Source: Chryseobacterium nakagawai (GTDB lineage Bacteria > Bacteroidota > Bacteroidia > Flavobacteriales > Weeksellaceae). From it: a stretch of DNA of 64,000 nt. Below the pieces are notes generated by a model, which did not search any database, was not told the DNA's origin, and saw only the letters and a program-made list of their open reading frames with translations. The DNA is taken from the NCBI RefSeq assembly GCF_900637665.1, contig NZ_LR134386.1, positions 2,410,501 to 2,474,500 of the forward strand. Direction: 5' to 3'. Of this stretch, positions 27,102 through 35,524 are shown piece after piece (position 1 is the stretch's first letter; each line of letters starts with the position of its first letter). A program made the position numbers and the translations under genes.

Positions 27102-27896
27102 ATGCAAGAAGAAAAAATTGACTTTTTACACCACAATGAGTCAGCCTGGGACAAACAGGCATTGGAACAGAATAAATGGTCTCAGGCAGTAAGTTCAGAA
27201 TTAATTAATGAGGCAAAGGAAGGGAAATGGGAAGTACATCTTACCCCAAAACCTTTAAATAAAGCCTGGTTGGGAGATATAAAAGGAAAGAAAATTTTGT
27301 GTCTGGCATCTGCAGGTGGGCAGCAGGCTCCGGTGCTAGCTGCTGTGGGAGCAGAGGTTGTTGTGTTTGATATTTCGGAAGAGCAGCTGAGACAGGATGA
27401 CAAGGTAGCAGAACGCGACGGATTATCCCTGAAAACGGTCCAGGGAGATATGAGAGACCTCAGTGCTTTTGAAAATGAATCTTTTGATATCGTTTTCCAT
27501 CCCATCTCCAATCATTATGTGGAAGACGTAAATCCTGTCTGGAAAGAAGCTTACAGAGTCTTAAAAAAGGGTGGTTCTTTATTGTCCAGTTTTTTCAATC
27601 CGATTGTTTTTGTAGCGGACCGTAATCCACAGGATATGGCAGAAGGAATCATCAGGCCTAAATATACTTTGCCTTATGCAGATATCAGAGACCTGAATCA
27701 GAAGCAGATTGCCAGGAAAATGGAGAATCAGGAAGCACTGGTTTTTGGACATTCTCTTTCTGATCTGATTGGTGGCCAATTAAAGGCCGGTTTTGTGATT
27801 GCCGATTTTACAGAAGAAATGCAGCCCCATCCAAGATTTTTAATTGATAAATACCTGCCCACCTTTATAGCAACAAAAGCGGTAAAACTAAACTAG
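27102..27896 (+). CDS. Class I SAM-dependent methyltransferase
   Basis: 264 residues from the ATG at 27102; the frame is open further up but that part looks untranslated. The Rossmann start ILCLASAGGQQAPVLAAVGA replaces the usual glycine loop (ASAGGQQ), with VVVFDISEEQL giving the acidic residue for the ribose, DMRDLSAF for the adenine side, and a family-type FHPISNHYVED. This is the UbiE/Methyltransf_11 type. The substrate is unknown. Single gene after a strong terminator. Confidence 0.85.
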   Translation: MQEEKIDFLHHNESAWDKQALEQNKWSQAVSSELINEAKEGKWEVHLTPKPLNKAWLGDIKGKKILCLASAGGQQAPVLAAVGAEVVVFDISEEQLRQDDKVAERDGLSLKTVQGDMRDLSAFENESFDIVFHPISNHYVEDVNPVWKEAYRVLKKGGSLLSSFFNPIVFVADRNPQDMAEGIIRPKYTLPYADIRDLNQKQIARKMENQEALVFGHSLSDLIGGQLKAGFVIADFTEEMQPHPRFLIDKYLPTFIATKAVKLN

Positions 27897-27974
27897 ATGT
27901 AATCATAAAAACTGTAACTTTTTAAATTAAAGTTTCTCATCATTACTGATATTACAGTTGAGGACGTAATCATT

Positions 27975-27991
27975 CCCTTCCACTGGAAGGG
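27975..27991. repeat. Short perfect hairpin upstream of the Crp/Fnr gene
   Basis: CCCTTCC-ACT-GGAAGGG, 7-bp arms with a 3-nt loop and no T run. It lies between the methyltransferase and the regulator gene; it may be a weak terminator or a protein site. Confidence 0.35.
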
Positions 27992-28111
27992 TGTCAAATC
28001 GTAGAATTGATGGAGGGTTTCTTATCTGTTCTTCAATTTATATTTTCACTGAAAATTCACAGAATTATCCCTATTTTAGACAGCTAAAAATAGATAGCCT
28101 TGTACTTTGCA

Positions 28112-28690
28112 ATGGATAAATCAACGATCAATAATTATTTTCATTCCCTGTTCAGTATTAAAGATGAAGTGGTTGAGAAAATTACAGAAACCTTCAAACC
28201 GTTTGAGCTGAAAGCTAATGATATTGTGTTGGATCAGAATACCATCAGCACTAAAACCTATTTTCTGGAAAAAGGTTACGTTCGTTCTTATCTGCTGAAT
28301 GAAGATAATGAAGAAATTACCACAAATATTTATGCTGCCCCTTGTTTTGTGAATGATTTTTTATCCTTTTTCAGGCAGCAGCCCACCAAAGAGATCTATC
28401 AGGCTGTTACAGACTGTATGTTCTGGGAAACCGGTTTGGAGAATGTACAGTATAATTTCCATAATATTCCTGAATTCCGGGAATTCAGCAGGCTGCTTTT
28501 TGTCTTGAACTATCACAACATTCACGACAGACTGATTGAGATGGCGAGCCAGAAGGCTTCTACCCGGTATTCTAATCTGATGAAGAAAGATCCCAATATT
28601 TTTCAACATGTTCCGCTTAAAGTAATTGCTTCCTATCTTGGAATTAAGGACAGCTCATTAAGCAGAATCAGAAGAGATATTCATAAATAA
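28112..28690 (+). CDS. Crp/Fnr-family transcriptional regulator
   Basis: 192 residues from the ATG at 28112 (an upstream TTG at 28100 has no support). The first two thirds form a cyclic-nucleotide-binding-like beta roll (NDIVLDQNTISTKTYFLEKGYVRSYL as the entry strands). The C-terminal part is a short HTH (VPLKVIASYLGIKDSSLSRIRRDI). It lacks the Cys residues of Fnr. Such small Crp-like proteins are very common in flavobacteria and usually control a nearby gene; the neighbours here are a methyltransferase and a reductase gene. Confidence 0.88.
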   Translation: MDKSTINNYFHSLFSIKDEVVEKITETFKPFELKANDIVLDQNTISTKTYFLEKGYVRSYLLNEDNEEITTNIYAAPCFVNDFLSFFRQQPTKEIYQAVTDCMFWETGLENVQYNFHNIPEFREFSRLLFVLNYHNIHDRLIEMASQKASTRYSNLMKKDPNIFQHVPLKVIASYLGIKDSSLSRIRRDIHK

Positions 28691-28694
28691 AGAG

Positions 28695-28952
28695 GGAAGC
28701 TGGAGGCTGGAAGGTATTGCAGACGAATAATTTCTGATATTTTTTTACTTAATTAAGCACTTATGAAATCTACAGCATGTAATTTTATCGGAGATAAAAT
28801 TCTTGCACCTTAAAGAATTCTCCGCATCCAAAACCTCTTGCGCCTTCGCGATTTCCAACAAACCTACCCCTATAACAAGAGAAAATCTGTAAACATAGAA
28901 TGAATTTTGTTTTGGAATCTCCATAGCTTCCTACCTCCGGCTCCCAGCTTCC
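28695..28952. repeat. Non-coding element with inverted ends
   Basis: GGAAGCTGGAGGCTGGAAGG (28695-28714) has an inverted relative at 28927-28952 sharing the GGAAGCTGG core and purine-rich pattern. Inside is a perfect hairpin AATTTTATC-GGA-GATAAAATT (28781-28801), and a stretch CTTGCGCCTTCGCG typical of flavobacterial intergenic repeats. No coding frame. The rest of the gap up to 29053 shows nothing else. Confidence 0.5.
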
Positions 28953-29053
28953 ATCCCGTCAAAACCCCATTATTTCCTCAAAATCCACCATTTCTTTTCA
29001 TTTGTCAAGTGATAGATTAAAATTTGTCATTCATCTTTGCTAAAAATAATTTC

Positions 29054-29989
29054 ATGAACAAAAAACATATTGTAGTTGTAGGATTAGGAGGCGTAGGGGG
29101 ATACTTTGGTTTTAAAATCAATCAGATTAATGAAACTTCCGGGAAATATACTGTTTCTTTTGTGGCTAGAGGAGAAACTTATGATAAAGTAAAAGAAAAT
29201 GGATTAGTATTACTTTCACCGGAACATCCCAATGACCGGACTCGCCCTAATGCGATTGAGGAGAATATCAGCGATATTAAAAATCCCGATCTGGTTTTGA
29301 TCTGTGTAAAAGAATATGATCTTGAAAATGTCTGTAAACAACTTAAAGAGGTTATTACCAAAGAGACAATAGTACTTCCCATGATGAATGGAGCAGACAT
29401 TTATGACAGAATCCGAAAAATAATTCCATGCCACATTATTCTGCCAACCTGTATTTATGTAGCGTCTCATATTAAAGAAAGAGGGACAGTGGAACATAAA
29501 GGAAAAGCTGGGAAAATGATTGTAGGAAGAGATCCTGAACATTTTTCAAGTGATGTTGCATGGGTAACAGAGCTGCTTGAAGAAAGCAAGATTGACTTTG
29601 ACTTTAAAGATAATTCCTTAACCGATATCTGGACGAAGTTTATTTTCATTGCCAGCTTTGGACTGGTAACAGCCAAACATAATTCATCCATAGGAATAGT
29701 ATGCACTGATGAACGGCAGAAAGCTGAAGCAACGGAAATTATGAAGGAAATAAAACAGATTGCAGATAAAAAACAAATTCATCTTTCGGAAGATATTATA
29801 GAAAGAACTTTTGAAAAAGCATCTACATTTCCTTTTGAAACTCCAACATCCTTACAGTTAGATATTCATTCCGGAAAGAAAGATAACGAACTGGAATTGT
29901 TTGCCGGAGCGGTTTTAAAATATGGAGCAGATGTTCATCTTGATACACCTTTTACTCAAAAGATATATCATGAAATTAAAGGAAAGTAA
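29054..29989 (+). CDS. Ketopantoate reductase family NADPH-dependent reductase
   Basis: 311 residues from the ATG at 29054; upstream codons in frame are ignored because the Rossmann strand must start the protein. NADPH loop GLGGVGGYFG at about 8-17, middle hinge with MMNGADIYDRI, and a C-terminal helical domain with the catalytic Lys region (TDIWTKFIFIAS) and the late PTSLQLDIHSGKKDNELE. This is the ApbA/PanE family, which reduces 2-dehydropantoate for pantothenate; many paralogues act on other 2-oxoacids, so I leave the symbol open. No pan genes are near. Confidence 0.85.
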   Translation: MNKKHIVVVGLGGVGGYFGFKINQINETSGKYTVSFVARGETYDKVKENGLVLLSPEHPNDRTRPNAIEENISDIKNPDLVLICVKEYDLENVCKQLKEVITKETIVLPMMNGADIYDRIRKIIPCHIILPTCIYVASHIKERGTVEHKGKAGKMIVGRDPEHFSSDVAWVTELLEESKIDFDFKDNSLTDIWTKFIFIASFGLVTAKHNSSIGIVCTDERQKAEATEIMKEIKQIADKKQIHLSEDIIERTFEKASTFPFETPTSLQLDIHSGKKDNELELFAGAVLKYGADVHLDTPFTQKIYHEIKGK

Positions 29990-30024
29990 GTTTGGACTAA
30001 AACCGGATTAAATACTAAATACTA

Positions 30025-30048
30025 AAAGGCGGATTGAAACCCGCCTTT
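30025..30048 (+). terminator. Terminator after the reductase gene
   Basis: AAAGGCGG / CCGCCTTT, perfect 8-bp arms with an 8-nt loop, 36 nt past the stop. It can act for both convergent genes. Confidence 0.7.
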
Positions 30049-30098
30049 ATAGATTGAATAGAAATTTAAATATAATGTTGATTATAGCGTGGTTATTA

Positions 30099-30983
30099 TT
30101 AAAACTCACGATCCCGATCTTTAATAGTTCTGAATTTTGTTTTAAAAAAAGTATCTGCTTTAGCATTGAATTCATCTGTATAAACCACTAAAGTAGCATG
30201 TCCTGAATTGGGTAAAATCCAAAGATTGGCTTTAGGGATATTTCTGAAGATTTCCAGGGTATGTTCCGGTTTTATCACATCATTATCTCCTCCAATTACA
30301 AGAACAGGAACCTTAATGCTCTTTAAAGCTTTTGGATCTATATTGGGCTGTTCGCTCAATAATCTTTTAAGCTTGAAAACCATATCATCCAGATCTGTTT
30401 TGTTTTTTTTGTTGGCAAAAACCTCTTTAAATTTTGCATAATTATCACTCACTCTTTTAAATACATCAGGTTGTACTGCTGTAGAATCCGGTCTTAAATT
30501 AGCTCCGGTAACAATAAGTTTCTTTACCTTTTCCGGATGTCTCATGCTTAGCAAAAGCCCGTTAATTCCTCCGTCACTCCAGCCCATCACAAAAGCAGAA
30601 TCAATTTTCATTGTCTGAAGGAGTGTCGCATAATCATCAGCCATCATTTCGTAAGTAAGAGCGTCTCCTTTATCTATTGATTTTCCCTGTGCTCTGCTAT
30701 CGGCAACAATCACTTTATAATGTTTGGAAAAATAGGGAATTTGTTTAGAAAAATCTACAATTGAACCTCCGTTTCCATGGATGAGAAGCAAGGGCTGGCC
30801 TTCTCCATAGGTTTCACAATACATTTTGATTCCATTAATATCATAATATTTACCAGCTTTTGGATTATTACCATAATTGGATTTTTCTAAAAGCTGAATA
30901 TATTCTTTTTTGAGCTTTGGAACATCTGTCTGAGCTGATAATAAAGCAGAAAGCATAACGAGAAAAAATAATACCGGTTTCAT
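30099..30983 (-). CDS. Secreted alpha/beta hydrolase
   Basis: 294 residues with a signal peptide (cleavage near LLSAQ, residue 18). The alpha/beta-hydrolase fold shows the oxyanion loop HGNGGS, nucleophile elbow GWSDGG (Ser), acid in VIGGDNDVIKPEH, and catalytic His in NSGHATLV. It likely acts in the periplasm or outside on an ester or a small epoxide; the family is too broad to name a substrate. Single gene, convergent with the reductase. Confidence 0.9.
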   Translation of the reverse strand: MKPVLFFLVMLSALLSAQTDVPKLKKEYIQLLEKSNYGNNPKAGKYYDINGIKMYCETYGEGQPLLLIHGNGGSIVDFSKQIPYFSKHYKVIVADSRAQGKSIDKGDALTYEMMADDYATLLQTMKIDSAFVMGWSDGGINGLLLSMRHPEKVKKLIVTGANLRPDSTAVQPDVFKRVSDNYAKFKEVFANKKNKTDLDDMVFKLKRLLSEQPNIDPKALKSIKVPVLVIGGDNDVIKPEHTLEIFRNIPKANLWILPNSGHATLVVYTDEFNAKADTFFKTKFRTIKDRDREF

Positions 30984-31089
30984 AATTTATAGTATTGGGT
31001 TTAAATTATTGATGATATTTCGTTTCCCGATTAGTAGAAATAGGTTAAGTCATTGTTACAAAATAAATTAATGAATAATAGATGAAAGA

Positions 31090-31440
31090 TTAAACTTCAT
31101 GCATAAATTTCTGCCGGTCAAATAATACTTCATCACTTTCACGATGGTCCGGATCATCAATACAGCAGTCTACAGGGCAAACAGCCTTACACTGAGGTTC
31201 TTCATGAAAACCTTTACATTCCGTACATTTTCCAGAGACTATATAATAGACCTCATCCGAAACCGCCTGATTATAAGCGCCAGCATCAGCTTCAGTTCCA
31301 TCCGGGAAGGTGATATGACCCGAAAGTTTGGTTTTATCCTGCCAACGCCAGTCGATGGCGCCTTCGTAAATGGCTGAATTTGGGCATTCCGGTTCACAGG
31401 CTCCGCAATTGATACAGTCATCAGTTATTTTAATTGCCAT
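31090..31440 (-). CDS. 4Fe-4S dicluster ferredoxin
   Basis: 116 residues. First cluster motif CINCGACEPECP near the start, second set of cysteines in CTECKGFHEEPQCKAVCP, as in bacterial 2[4Fe-4S] ferredoxins with an insertion between clusters. It is a soluble electron carrier. It is the last gene of a redox cluster on minus, with a 132-nt gap from the 2Fe-2S ferredoxin, so it may also have its own promoter. Confidence 0.92.
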   Translation of the reverse strand: MAIKITDDCINCGACEPECPNSAIYEGAIDWRWQDKTKLSGHITFPDGTEADAGAYNQAVSDEVYYIVSGKCTECKGFHEEPQCKAVCPVDCCIDDPDHRESDEVLFDRQKFMHEV

Positions 31441-31572
31441 ATTTTTATTTTTAAGATGTTGTAAAAAAGGGATTCCTTCAACATACTGTTTTAGAAATCC
31501 CTACTAAACTTAATTAAAACAGTTCCAACAATTTATTACATCATAAACTGTGCAAACTTGATCTTGAATCTG

Positions 31573-31896
31573 TTAATTTGCTGCAATTTCTATGGAGAGT
31601 CCATCCATTTGACCAGTCAGATAGATTTGACATGCCAATCTGCTGGTTTCCTTGGTGGTGAATAATTCTGAAAGAAGGGCCTCTTCCACATCATTTTTCT
31701 CAGATAATGAGGCCGCTCCATTCAGAATATAGCAATGACAGGTGGCACACATCGCCATACCACCACACATGGCTTCCATAGGAAGTTCATAGGCTTTACA
31801 GATGTCTTTTAAAGTAAGTCCCATCTCCAGTGGACAGATCAGGGTATGTTGAATACCGGTCTGATCTGTCACTGTAATTGTTATTTCGTCTTTCAT
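31573..31896 (-). CDS. 2Fe-2S ferredoxin
   Basis: 107 residues. The adrenodoxin-type motif is CGGMAMCATC (Cys44, Cys50, Cys53) with the fourth Cys near residue 89 (SRLACQI). It carries single electrons and is the likely partner of the reductase encoded 5 nt upstream. Part of the redox operon that begins with superoxide dismutase. Confidence 0.92.
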   Translation of the reverse strand: MKDEITITVTDQTGIQHTLICPLEMGLTLKDICKAYELPMEAMCGGMAMCATCHCYILNGAASLSEKNDVEEALLSELFTTKETSRLACQIYLTGQMDGLSIEIAAN

Positions 31897-31901
31897 GGAT
31901 A

Positions 31902-32954
31902 TTAGTCAATCGTTGCTACTACTTGTTTTTCTGCTTGTTTCCTCGTTCCGTCAAAACCTTCAACACCGCTTACGGTAGTGTATTTTAAAACAAACTTTTT
32001 ATTAGGATTCAGCCGCTGATAAATGCTTTGGCAAGCAATGGCGGCTTCATGAAACCCACATAAGATTAGCTTCATTTTAAAAGGATAAGTATTGATATCG
32101 CCTACAGCATAAACGCCTCCAATATTGGTCTGGAAATCTGTACTGTTATCCACTTTAATTGCATTTTTTTCAAGTTCCAGTCCCCAGTCAGCCAAAGGTC
32201 CAAGCTTAGGAACCAATCCGAATAAAGGAATAAAATGGTCGGCTTCAATGATTTGAATGGCTCCTTCTTTTTCCACTACAATTTCCTGTAGAGAATTTTC
32301 GCCTTTAAGGCCAATAACCTCTGCCGGAGTCACCAGATTGATCTTTCCTTCATGCTTTAATTTTTTTACTTTTTCTACTGAATCCAGAGCTCCTCTGAAT
32401 TCATTTCGTCTGTGAATTAAAGTCAATGATGATGCTTTTTCCGCAAGATGTATAGTCCAGTCCAGGGCAGAATCTCCACCTCCGGCAATCACCACACGCT
32501 TTCCTGCATAATCTTCCGGACGTTTTATGAAATAATTGACACCACGGTCTTCATACAAGGAAATGTTTTCAATAGGTGGTTTTTTAGGTTCAAAACTTCC
32601 CAAGCCACCGGCAATTACAACAGCCTTTGCTCTATGTTTTGTTCCTTTATCTGTAATTACTTCAAAAAGATTTTCTTCCAGTTTCAGGAGATGTACAGCG
32701 GTTTCATTAAATGTAAATCCGGGTTCAAACTGTTTGATCTGTTCATAAAGATTATCAATCAGGTCACCAGCCAATACACTCGGAAATCCCGGAATATCAA
32801 AAATGGGTTTCTTGGGATATAATTCTGATAACTGGCCTCCCATCTGTGGCAATGCATCAATAATATGACAGTGCATTTTGAGAAGGCCGGCTTCAAAAAC
32901 CGTAAATAACCCTGCAGGGCCGGCACCAATGATCAGTATATCTGTTTCTATCAT
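31902..32954 (-). CDS. Ferredoxin-NADP reductase, thioredoxin-reductase-like
   Basis: 350 residues. FAD loop GAGPAG at 10-15, NADPH loop GGGDSA in the middle, and the C-terminal VYAVGDINTYP for FAD. It lacks the CxxC active site of thioredoxin reductase, which fits the YumC/FNR2 type. It passes electrons between NADPH and the 2Fe-2S ferredoxin encoded right after it. Genes on both sides are 1-5 nt away, so it lies within one operon. Confidence 0.93.
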   Translation of the reverse strand: MIETDILIIGAGPAGLFTVFEAGLLKMHCHIIDALPQMGGQLSELYPKKPIFDIPGFPSVLAGDLIDNLYEQIKQFEPGFTFNETAVHLLKLEENLFEVITDKGTKHRAKAVVIAGGLGSFEPKKPPIENISLYEDRGVNYFIKRPEDYAGKRVVIAGGGDSALDWTIHLAEKASSLTLIHRRNEFRGALDSVEKVKKLKHEGKINLVTPAEVIGLKGENSLQEIVVEKEGAIQIIEADHFIPLFGLVPKLGPLADWGLELEKNAIKVDNSTDFQTNIGGVYAVGDINTYPFKMKLILCGFHEAAIACQSIYQRLNPNKKFVLKYTTVSGVEGFDGTRKQAEKQVVATID

Positions 32955-32955
32955 G

Positions 32956-33525
32956 TTATGATTGATTTATTATCGTTTTTTCTATTTTCTTTGTGGTAGC
33001 TATGCTGATAAGCTTATCAAGTTTACCGGAATAAAATGCTGAGATCTGCTTTGGATTCTCGTTGTCAAATAATGATGTTCTGAGAATCGGAACACTGAAA
33101 GGAAGAGGCCATGCCCGTAATGATTTGGCAATGGCATCCATCGCATTGATTCCCTGCATGGCCTGTAACCCATCTGCCCAGCATAACAGACCTATGGTTT
33201 TGTCTGTAAGATAAGGCTCATAGGTATTAGCTGTTACTTCCAGCCAGTCTAGGCAATTTTTCATTACTCCCGGAATACTTCCATGATAGAGTGGAGCTAG
33301 CCAGAAATGAAGATCTGCATCCTGAAACATTTGTGTCATCCGTTCAACAGCCAGAGGTGTTTTGTTGAGTGTGACATCAAATAAAGGAATTCCGGAATCT
33401 GCAAGCGTAAAAACATCAGTGTGAATTCCAAGCGCTTTCAGCTGCTCTGATAGGTAAGCAGAGATCAGTCCGGAAGTGGATTCTGTTCTTCTTTCCAAAG
33501 ATCCGTTGAATATGATTGCTTTCAT
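32956..33525 (-). CDS. NADPH-dependent FMN reductase family protein
   Basis: 189 residues with a flavodoxin-like fold. The FMN phosphate loop is GSLERRTESTSGLIS at about 9-23, and the second landmark is APLYHGSIPGVMKNCLDWLE. Members reduce flavins, quinones, azo dyes or chromate with NADPH. It is 1 nt upstream of the ferredoxin-NADP reductase gene and 6 nt after the DUF2480 gene, so it belongs to the same operon; it may supply reduced flavin under oxidative stress. Confidence 0.9.
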   Translation of the reverse strand: MKAIIFNGSLERRTESTSGLISAYLSEQLKALGIHTDVFTLADSGIPLFDVTLNKTPLAVERMTQMFQDADLHFWLAPLYHGSIPGVMKNCLDWLEVTANTYEPYLTDKTIGLLCWADGLQAMQGINAMDAIAKSLRAWPLPFSVPILRTSLFDNENPKQISAFYSGKLDKLISIATTKKIEKTIINQS

Positions 33526-33531
33526 TTTGTT

Positions 33532-34032
33532 TTATTTTTTGAAAATTACTTTGGGTAACCCTATTTCGCCATACATCAGGCTTTTGACTAATGGTTTTAA
33601 AAGTTCAGTGGCTAATAAATACAGCGCAGGATCATGGGAGGTATTAGCTCTAACAACTACTTTCTGGTTTTTAAAATGTCTTAGGTCTGCATAAATTAGA
33701 CGACGCTTCCAGAGATCAAGGAGAACGGTTTCAGCGTTGTTTAAATCTACATAAGCAGCATAAGGAGATAGTTTTTCCATGAGAAACATATAAGCCCAAG
33801 GCGGAATAATAGCGTCGGTTGAACAAATAATTCCAACAGCTTTGTTTTTGTACACAGAATAATCTACTGCTGCAATTGATTCTTTAAATTCCTTTTCCTT
33901 GACGATCATTCCCATAAAAAGATGATTCTTGATATCTAATTCCACAATCTCAGTAGTGGGTTTATAGTCTAAAAAGTCAAAAGCAATAATGCCGGAAGCT
34001 TTTGCTTTATTTACGAAAGTCTGGGTATCCAT
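33532..34032 (-). CDS. DUF2480 family protein
   Basis: 166 residues from the ATG at 34032 (34041 is also possible). It matches the Bacteroidota family DUF2480 from start to end: SGIIAFDFLDY, FMGMIVKEKEF, STDAIIPPWAYMFL and the tail KSLMYGEIGLPKVIF. No catalytic residues or membrane helices seen. Function is unknown; in this operon it sits between superoxide dismutase and flavin reductase, which hints at a link with redox or Fe-S repair. Confidence 0.85.
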   Translation of the reverse strand: MDTQTFVNKAKASGIIAFDFLDYKPTTEIVELDIKNHLFMGMIVKEKEFKESIAAVDYSVYKNKAVGIICSTDAIIPPWAYMFLMEKLSPYAAYVDLNNAETVLLDLWKRRLIYADLRHFKNQKVVVRANTSHDPALYLLATELLKPLVKSLMYGEIGLPKVIFKK

Positions 34033-34053
34033 TGTTAGCAATATTTGTATTTA

Positions 34054-34680
34054 CTATCTTATTTTTGAAAGAGCTTCTTCATATTTTTTTTCTACAGATG
34101 CCCAATCTAATACAGACCAGAAAGAATCCAGGTAATCTGCTCTTTTGTTCTGATAAGCCAGATAATAGGCATGTTCCCAAACATCAATTCCAAGGATTGG
34201 AAATCCTCTGTTCACCGGAAGAATATCCATCATAGGATTGTCCTGATTAGGTGTTGAACTTACCGCAAGAGATCCATTGAATTTTATATACAACCAAACC
34301 CAGCCGGATCCAAATTGCCCAAGTCCTGCCTTCTTCATTTCTGCCTTAAGTTCTTCAAGACTTCCGAAGGTGGAGACAATAACTTCATTCAGTTTTCCCT
34401 CAGGGATTAATTTAGGTTGTGGAGAGAGGATTTCCCAGAATAAAGAATGATTGAAATGCCCACCACCATTATTTCTTACGGCCGGACTATATTCACTGAT
34501 TCTTTGTAATAAGGAATCAAGATCAGGATTGGTTTCATGGGTCTGTTCTAAAGCCGCATTCAGATTATCTACATAGGCCTGATGGTGACGCTGGTGGTGA
34601 ATAGTCATTGTATTTTTATCGATAAATGGCTCTAAAGCATCATAAGCATAAGATAATTGAGGTAGTGTAAATGGTTTCAT
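34054..34680 (-). CDS. Superoxide dismutase (Fe/Mn type)
   Basis: 208 residues from the ATG at 34680. Metal ligands are seen in order: His28 in the TIHHQRHHQAYV helix, the His of GGGHFNHSLFW, and Asp and His in DVWEHAYYL. No signal peptide, so it is cytoplasmic. It converts superoxide to peroxide and oxygen. Sequence cues (GGGHFNH) leave the metal (Fe, Mn or either) open. It is the first gene of the redox operon; its promoter overlaps a palindrome next to a divergent SufR-like regulator. Confidence 0.95.
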   Translation of the reverse strand: MKPFTLPQLSYAYDALEPFIDKNTMTIHHQRHHQAYVDNLNAALEQTHETNPDLDSLLQRISEYSPAVRNNGGGHFNHSLFWEILSPQPKLIPEGKLNEVIVSTFGSLEELKAEMKKAGLGQFGSGWVWLYIKFNGSLAVSSTPNQDNPMMDILPVNRGFPILGIDVWEHAYYLAYQNKRADYLDSFWSVLDWASVEKKYEEALSKIR

Positions 34681-34707
34681 GTGCATTTATTTTTGATTAA
34701 TGTTGGA

Positions 34708-34754
34708 CAAAGGTAGCAATATATTTGAATAAAACAACTTTTTGGTTGTTTTAT
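34708..34754 (-). promoter_or_regulatory. Promoter of the SOD/ferredoxin operon with overlapping operator
   Basis: On minus: TTG at 34737-34735, 19-nt gap, TACCTTTG at 34715-34708, an exact fit to the flavobacterial promoter consensus. A perfect inverted repeat ATAAAACAAC-N6-GTTGTTTTAT (34729-34754) covers the -33 part. AATAAAACAAC recurs at 34848-34858 before the divergent regulator gene. Binding here should block the operon, so the adjacent regulator is the natural repressor. Confidence 0.7.
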
Positions 34755-34831
34755 AGGTGACGTGATTTGTATTTTTAATGTGTTGGTAATTAGCGTTTTG
34801 TGTTTAATATTTTAAGATTATAGAAAATGAC

Positions 34832-34858
34832 TATCTTTGTTGTTGAAAATAAAACAAC
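34832..34858 (+). promoter_or_regulatory. -7 element and half-sites before the SufR-like gene
   Basis: TATCTTTG (34832-34839) fits the TAnnTTTG -7 element. It is followed at once by GTTGTTGAAAATAAAACAAC (34839-34858), which repeats the AAAACAAC half-site in an imperfect inverted layout. This suggests autoregulation. Confidence 0.5.
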
Positions 34859-34872
34859 CTAAATATTGTCAA

Positions 34873-35493
34873 ATGAAGAAACCGGCAGCAGATCGTATCC
34901 TGATGTTTTTAAAGATGCGAGGGGAAGCTACTTCACTTCTGATTGCTAAAGAATTATCCATCACGAAAGAGGGAGCGAGAAAGCATTTACTGAACCTTGC
35001 AGAAGCCGGATTGATTGAACCGACAATGAAGAGTGAAGGAGTGGGCCGGCCATCTACTTATTATATTCTTACGGATAAGGGACTGGCTCAATTTCCGGAC
35101 ACTCATGCTGAAGTAACGGTTCAGCTTTTGAAATCTGTAAAAAATATTTTAGGGGAAAATGCATTAGACCTGTTAATTAGTGACCGGGAAAAAAATACCC
35201 ACGAGCGATATGAAAAGGCCCTTGCTAAGACAAAAAATTTAGAACAACGCCTGGAGGTTCTTGCCGAAGCCCGAAGCAAAGAAGGATATATGGCAGAATG
35301 GAAGAAAGAAGGAAAAGAATATTTCCTGATCGAAAATCATTGCCCGATTTGTGCGGCGGCTACAGAATGCCAGGGATTTTGTAGGGCGGAACTATCAAAC
35401 TTTCAGTCATTGATTGGTAAGGAATACACTGTAGAAAGGGTAGATCATATTATTTCCGGGGGACAACGATGTGTGTATAAGATCAGCCAATAA
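34873..35493 (+). CDS. SufR-like Fe-S sensing HTH regulator
   Basis: 206 residues from the ATG at 34873. The N-terminus is a winged HTH (ATSLLIAKELSITKEGARKHLLNL, wing VGRPSTYYILT). A helical linker follows, then a Cys-rich C-terminal part: HCPICAAATECQGFCRAEL and RCVYKI. The SufR family keeps cysteines here that ligate a [4Fe-4S] cluster and represses target genes when the cluster is intact. The gene diverges from the superoxide dismutase/ferredoxin operon with palindromic sites in the gap. The HAD phosphatase gene starts 31 nt downstream and may be cotranscribed. Confidence 0.88.
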   Translation: MKKPAADRILMFLKMRGEATSLLIAKELSITKEGARKHLLNLAEAGLIEPTMKSEGVGRPSTYYILTDKGLAQFPDTHAEVTVQLLKSVKNILGENALDLLISDREKNTHERYEKALAKTKNLEQRLEVLAEARSKEGYMAEWKKEGKEYFLIENHCPICAAATECQGFCRAELSNFQSLIGKEYTVERVDHIISGGQRCVYKISQ

Positions 35494-35524
35494 TAGATTT
35501 CATTATTTAAATTTATTTTCACCT

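Noticed and set aside
32448..32822. Plus-strand ORF antisense to the ferredoxin-NADP reductase gene
   Set aside because: Shadow of a gene with clear FAD and NADPH motifs.
31902..32954. Thioredoxin reductase
   Set aside because: The redox-active CxxC pair is absent and a ferredoxin gene is adjacent, so ferredoxin-NADP reductase is the better call.
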